Source of the DNA: Pseudoclavibacter terrae
GTDB taxonomy: Bacteria; Actinomycetota; Actinomycetes; Actinomycetales; Microbacteriaceae
Length of the DNA: 64,000 nt
NCBI RefSeq assembly: GCF_008831075.1
Contig: NZ_WBJX01000001.1
Location: forward strand, 478,647-542,646
Direction: 5' to 3'
Made by a program: the position numbers and the translations under genes. The notes under the pieces are model-generated. The model did not search any database and was not told the origin of the DNA. It saw nothing but the letters and a program-made list of their open reading frames with translations. This document shows, one piece after another, positions 60,800 to 64,000 of the stretch. The stretch's first letter is position 1. Each line of letters starts with the position of its first letter.

Positions 60800-61782
60800 G
60801 CCTGCGCGGCGGTGGGCTCGAACACCCGATGCGCGCTCGCGCCTGTTCCCCTCGCCAGGCGCCCGCGAACGTAGCCGACGCCCGTGATCCCGAGCCCCGC
60901 GACGATCGCGGCCGCCCCTTGGAGACGGCCAGCACGGAGTTCGCGCAACGCCCCGCGGCCGAGCACGCGCAGCACGTAGTCCCTCTCCGTCGACAGGGCG
61001 GCCGTCGCTCCCTGCAGGCGCGCGATCGACGCCTTCGAGAGCCCTTCCGCGTAGCACCGTCGCAGGAAGTACCCCCAGGTGCCCCGCGCCGCCGCCACCT
61101 CGTGGCGAACGGCCGAGCTCGGCTCGAAGATCACCCTGGCCTGCGGGTCCGCCGCGGTGATCCGGATGCACAGCTCCGTCTCCTCGCCGCCGAGCGGGAT
61201 GCGCCCCACCCGGCCCAGCTCCTCGCCGAAGCCGCCAGCCGTGATGATCGCCGTGCGACGCAGCGACATGTTGCAGCCCATGAGGTTGCGCACCTCGCTG
61301 GCACTCGTGGGCTGGCCCAGGTACGTGCATCCCACGACCCAGTCGAACTCGCCGGGACCCGCGGTCGGATCGAGGGCGGAGCCCGGCGTCGGGTACATCG
61401 GTGGTCTCGACACAGGCCAGGCGGGTCGCGCGGAACCCCCGACGGCAACGACGGTGTCGTCGACATACTGAGCGACCAGCAGTTCGAGCCAAGACGTATC
61501 GGCGACCGCGTCATCGTCGAGGAAGGCGACGATCTCACCCCGCGCCACCTCGACTCCCGTGTTGCGAGCTCCGGAGAGCCCCCGGCGCCGGCTGTTCTCG
61601 ACGACGGTCGCGGCGTCACCGAAGTGCCGCTTCGCCCGCTCGAAGAGCGCACGGTTGTGGTCAATGACCACGATCAGCTCGTCCGGGGCCAGCGAGCCGC
61701 CCACCGCCGACGACGCCCCGCGCACGATCGTGGACCAGCGGTCCTCCGTGTACGCGCAGATGACCACGGAAACTGTCGGCAT
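60796..61782 (-). CDS. Family 2 glycosyltransferase
   Basis: 328 residues. TVSVVICAYTEDRWSTIVRG at the N-terminus, LIVVIDHNRALFERAK as second strand, GEIVAFLDDDAVADTSWLEL with DDD at the metal site, and GGEETELCIRITAADPQARV for the acceptor side. Similar to exopolysaccharide GT2 enzymes of the ExoU/mycofactocin type. GGGGGAG lies before the ATG at 61782. Coupled to the flippase by overlapping stop and start. Confidence 0.87.
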   Translation of the reverse strand: MPTVSVVICAYTEDRWSTIVRGASSAVGGSLAPDELIVVIDHNRALFERAKRHFGDAATVVENSRRRGLSGARNTGVEVARGEIVAFLDDDAVADTSWLELLVAQYVDDTVVAVGGSARPAWPVSRPPMYPTPGSALDPTAGPGEFDWVVGCTYLGQPTSASEVRNLMGCNMSLRRTAIITAGGFGEELGRVGRIPLGGEETELCIRITAADPQARVIFEPSSAVRHEVAAARGTWGYFLRRCYAEGLSKASIARLQGATAALSTERDYVLRVLGRGALRELRAGRLQGAAAIVAGLGITGVGYVRGRLARGTGASAHRVFEPTAAQA

Positions 61783-61838
61783 TGGCTCCCCCCGGAGTTC
61801 TCCCCTTGAACAGGCTTGCAGCGTGTGCAGGGTCGAGC

Positions 61839-62597
61839 CTAGACGTGCGCCAGCTCGCGCGAGCGGCGCTTCACGTCCCGAGCGCGCGTGCGCTCGGTGG
61901 CGAGCGTGCGCAGCACGCGCGTGCCGTCCGCCCACGTCCGCAGGTGGCTCTCCCCGTGGATGCGACGTCTCTCGACACTCGGCACCTCGCGGATGCGAGC
62001 ATCGGCCGCCGCCATCCGGCAGTTGATGATCGTCTCGATCTCGAAGCCATCACCCCAGAGCATGAGGTCCGGCTGTGAGGCGCCGGGCTCCGGGAGCTCC
62101 AGCACCGGCAGCATGTCGCGCCAGAACGCGTTGTAGCCGTAGCAGAGGTCGGAGAACTTCGTGCCGAAGGCGAGGTTGGCCGTCAGGTTCAGCCCGGCGT
62201 TCCCCGCACGGCGAAGCGGGGTGATGTCCTCGCTGCCGCCTCCCGGCAGGAAGCGCGTCCCCTTCGCGAAATCGGCGCCGTCGACGAGCGCGTCGACGAA
62301 CAGCGGGATCTCGATCGGGTCGGCCGAGCCGTCAGCGTCGAACATGACGATGACGTCGCCCGTTGCCGCGCCGAAGCCACAGGAGAGCGCGTTGCCCTTG
62401 CCTTTGCGGGTCTGAGCGATGAGCGACGCGTCCGGCCGAAGGCGGCGGACCACCTCCGCCGTCCCGTCGCTCGAGTTCGCGTCGACGACGATGATCTCGT
62501 GGTCTCGAGGCAGCTGCGGCAGCATGACCTCGAGGTTCGACGCTTCGTTTTTCGCCGGGATGACGATCGTCACCGTGGGCGCAGACGTACGTTCCAT
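61839..62597 (-). CDS. Family 2 glycosyltransferase (polyprenol-phosphate mannosyl/glucosyltransferase-like)
   Basis: 252 residues from the ATG at 62597. VTIVIPAKNEASNLEVMLPQ, EIIVVDANSSDGTAEVV, GKGNALSCGFGAATGDVIVM and FDADGSADPIEIPLFVDAL follow the DPM1/GtrB pattern, with the DAD metal site. No C-terminal membrane helices, so it resembles the soluble short forms. It would make a lipid-phosphate sugar donor, or start a glycan, for the cluster. GGGGGAACT lies before the start and recurs about 30 bases further upstream. Confidence 0.86.
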   Translation of the reverse strand: MERTSAPTVTIVIPAKNEASNLEVMLPQLPRDHEIIVVDANSSDGTAEVVRRLRPDASLIAQTRKGKGNALSCGFGAATGDVIVMFDADGSADPIEIPLFVDALVDGADFAKGTRFLPGGGSEDITPLRRAGNAGLNLTANLAFGTKFSDLCYGYNAFWRDMLPVLELPEPGASQPDLMLWGDGFEIETIINCRMAAADARIREVPSVERRRIHGESHLRTWADGTRVLRTLATERTRARDVKRRSRELAHV

Positions 62598-62695
62598 CAA
62601 GTTCCCCCAAACTTGTCGGTGGTGACGCTCAGTTCCCCCTGCGCGTCGCCATGATCGACCCTAACAGTCGTTTTGGCCCGGGCCAAGAGATGTCG

Positions 62696-64000
62696 TCAGG
62701 AGGCCGTATTGCTGGCGCGCCAGGCCTGATAAGCGCTGACATCTAGCTGAAAGACGACAGTTCCCGACTTCTCGAAGACCGGCTTCCAGTAGCCGGTTCG
62801 ACCGAGTGCATCTCGAAGTTCTGCGAACTGAGATTCTGTCTGCAGAGCGTAGGCTTCACCGAAACCGCTCTGTGCTGGAGACCAGAGCGCGTAGACCGGC
62901 ACGTCGGCGTCGAAGGGGCCGACGTAGCCATCGAGCGACCGTGTGAGGTCGGCCACATGGGTGTCCATCGAAGCGTCAGGAGCGAGCTGCTGCACGGGGA
63001 ATCCCAGCTCGAGACGCTCGATGAAGTCGCCGTTCTCGTCGTTCGTGCGAGGGGACGTGGGGAGGTCGCCGTCGCCGAGCAGCAGGGTGATCGGGCCGTC
63101 GGCGCGCCCGTTGGAATCTCGGGTCACGAGATTGACGGCCTCGATGTCACTCGGGTGCACGTAGTGGATGCGGTCAAGCGCCGAATACGAGGGCAGCCAG
63201 CACAGGGACAGCGCGAGGGCGAAGGCGACCAGCGTCGATCGCCTGGGCCAGCCGGAGTCGGTGCCGAACGCGGCGACGGCCAGCCCCGCGAGCCATGGGA
63301 TGCCGAAGAGCGCCGCTCGGAAGATGCCCTCCTGCCCGTATGGTGTCAGGACCAGGATGATGAGCCCCGTCGCGGTGGTTGCTGTCGCAGCGAGGCCGAG
63401 CGAGAGCGGTGGCCGGTTCTCACGCTGTCGACCGCGCCGCAGGACCGCGTCGAGCATCCGCTCGAGGATGACCCAGCCAGCCGCCGCGACCAGCAGCAGG
63501 ATGCCGCCGACCAAGCCGTAGACCGACCACGAGACCTCGGGGATGCGGACGAGCGGTATCGACTCGACGGTGCGGGGCGGCAGGAAGTTGCCGGCCCGAC
63601 CGAACTCGTCGAAGTTCAGGAACGCGCTGACGGCACCCGAATGCAGCAGGGTCCAGACGATCGCTGGAGCCAGCACCAGCGCCGGCAGCCACCAGGGCTT
63701 GACGACACGGAACGCCACCAGGACGGCGATCATGAGGCCCACGATGTACGGGCTCAGCTGATGCGTCATGGCGAGCGCGCAGGAGACGGGCAGGATCATG
63801 GCGACCCTCGCGCGGGCCGACGCTGACGACATCACGGCCGCGGCGATCGCGAACGCGAAGCAGTAGCCGAGCGACTGCGGCGAGAAGTAGTCGGCGCCGA
63901 TGGTGTCGACGAGCACGCAGAACGCGACGGCGATCCAGGCGGCGCGAGGGTCCCGCACGATGCGACCCAGGAACTCGCGGAGGACGACGACGCGGATGAG
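62696..64000 (-). CDS. Large membrane protein of the polysaccharide cluster, partial
   Basis: 434 codons visible; the frame stays open to the window edge, so the N-terminus is missing. Hydrophobic helices near WIAVAFCVLVDTIGADYFSP, FAFAIAAAVMSSASARARVA, YIVGLMIAVLVAFRVVKPWW, YGLVGGILLLVAAAGWVIL and others. The C-terminal ~170 residues are hydrophilic and probably outside (DIEAVNLVTRDSNGRADGPI to the end). The plan resembles GT-C-type or polymerase-like proteins of surface glycan clusters, but no diagnostic motif is visible. Separate transcription unit from the GT2 gene downstream (98-base gap). Confidence 0.65.
   Translation of the reverse strand, partial: LIRVVVLREFLGRIVRDPRAAWIAVAFCVLVDTIGADYFSPQSLGYCFAFAIAAAVMSSASARARVAMILPVSCALAMTHQLSPYIVGLMIAVLVAFRVVKPWWLPALVLAPAIVWTLLHSGAVSAFLNFDEFGRAGNFLPPRTVESIPLVRIPEVSWSVYGLVGGILLLVAAAGWVILERMLDAVLRRGRQRENRPPLSLGLAATATTATGLIILVLTPYGQEGIFRAALFGIPWLAGLAVAAFGTDSGWPRRSTLVAFALALSLCWLPSYSALDRIHYVHPSDIEAVNLVTRDSNGRADGPITLLLGDGDLPTSPRTNDENGDFIERLELGFPVQQLAPDASMDTHVADLTRSLDGYVGPFDADVPVYALWSPAQSGFGEAYALQTESQFAELRDALGRTGYWKPVFEKSGTVVFQLDVSAYQAWRASNTAS

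Overview
The window is high-GC DNA with the gene repertoire of an actinobacterium, most likely a member of the Microbacteriaceae (inference). The signs are the panC/lysS/clpC neighbourhood, many leaderless genes with a TANNNT box 6-7 bases before the start codon, GTG/TTG starts, Tat-type secreted proteins, an LAxTG-type wall anchor and a sugar ABC importer without its own ATPase. Most genes use strongly G/C-ending codons. The first ~12 kb is visibly richer in A/T and looks acquired.

Layout. (1) 1-10 kb: a surface-polysaccharide cluster with a partial GT4 enzyme, a GT2, a GT4, a GT2, a capsular-synthesis type transferase, an ABC exporter, a further GT2 and GT4, and a membrane acyltransferase. 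(2) 10-12.6 kb: two decayed copies of that acyltransferase. (3) 13-22.7 kb: a membrane protein, a remnant and an intact Tat-exported protein, a DUF218 protein, an operon of two bacterial-PH-domain membrane proteins and a DUF2520 Rossmann protein next to panC, then a low-molecular-weight phosphatase and lysS. (4) 22.8-31.8 kb: a winged-helix/endonuclease-like gene flanked by palindromic repeats, two paralogous secreted RCC1-like proteins around a FUSC membrane protein, a BCCT betaine transporter and a NagD-like HAD phosphatase. (5) 31.8-41.1 kb: a small membrane protein, an MFS exporter, a lipoprotein, a large LuxR/MalT-type ATPase regulator, another Tat-exported protein and clpC. (6) 41.2-43.2 kb: a second winged-helix/nuclease-like gene inside an array of about seven 58-bp imperfect palindromes. 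(7) 43.2-59.2 kb: a PadR operon, MFS, ppx, an ArgA-like acetyltransferase, a DUF4232-like protein, a wall-anchored 5'-nucleotidase, radA, a sugar ABC importer, a diacylglycerol kinase-like gene, tRNA-Ser(CGA), a CPBP protease, a truncated VOC protein and a DUF808 protein. (8) 59.3-64 kb: a second polysaccharide cluster (flippase, two GT2, a partial membrane protein).

The observations most worth following are these. Two orphan winged-helix/PD-(D/E)xK-like genes each sit among their own, different family of ~60-bp palindromic repeats, an arrangement that recalls REP elements with their RAYT transposases but with a nuclease-like partner. Four intact and one decayed exported protein share an unusually conserved Tat signal (RR...AAWxxPV). 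The membrane acyltransferase has three copies, of which two are decayed. A leaderless 10-codon leader ORF appears to be translationally coupled to the PH-domain operon.
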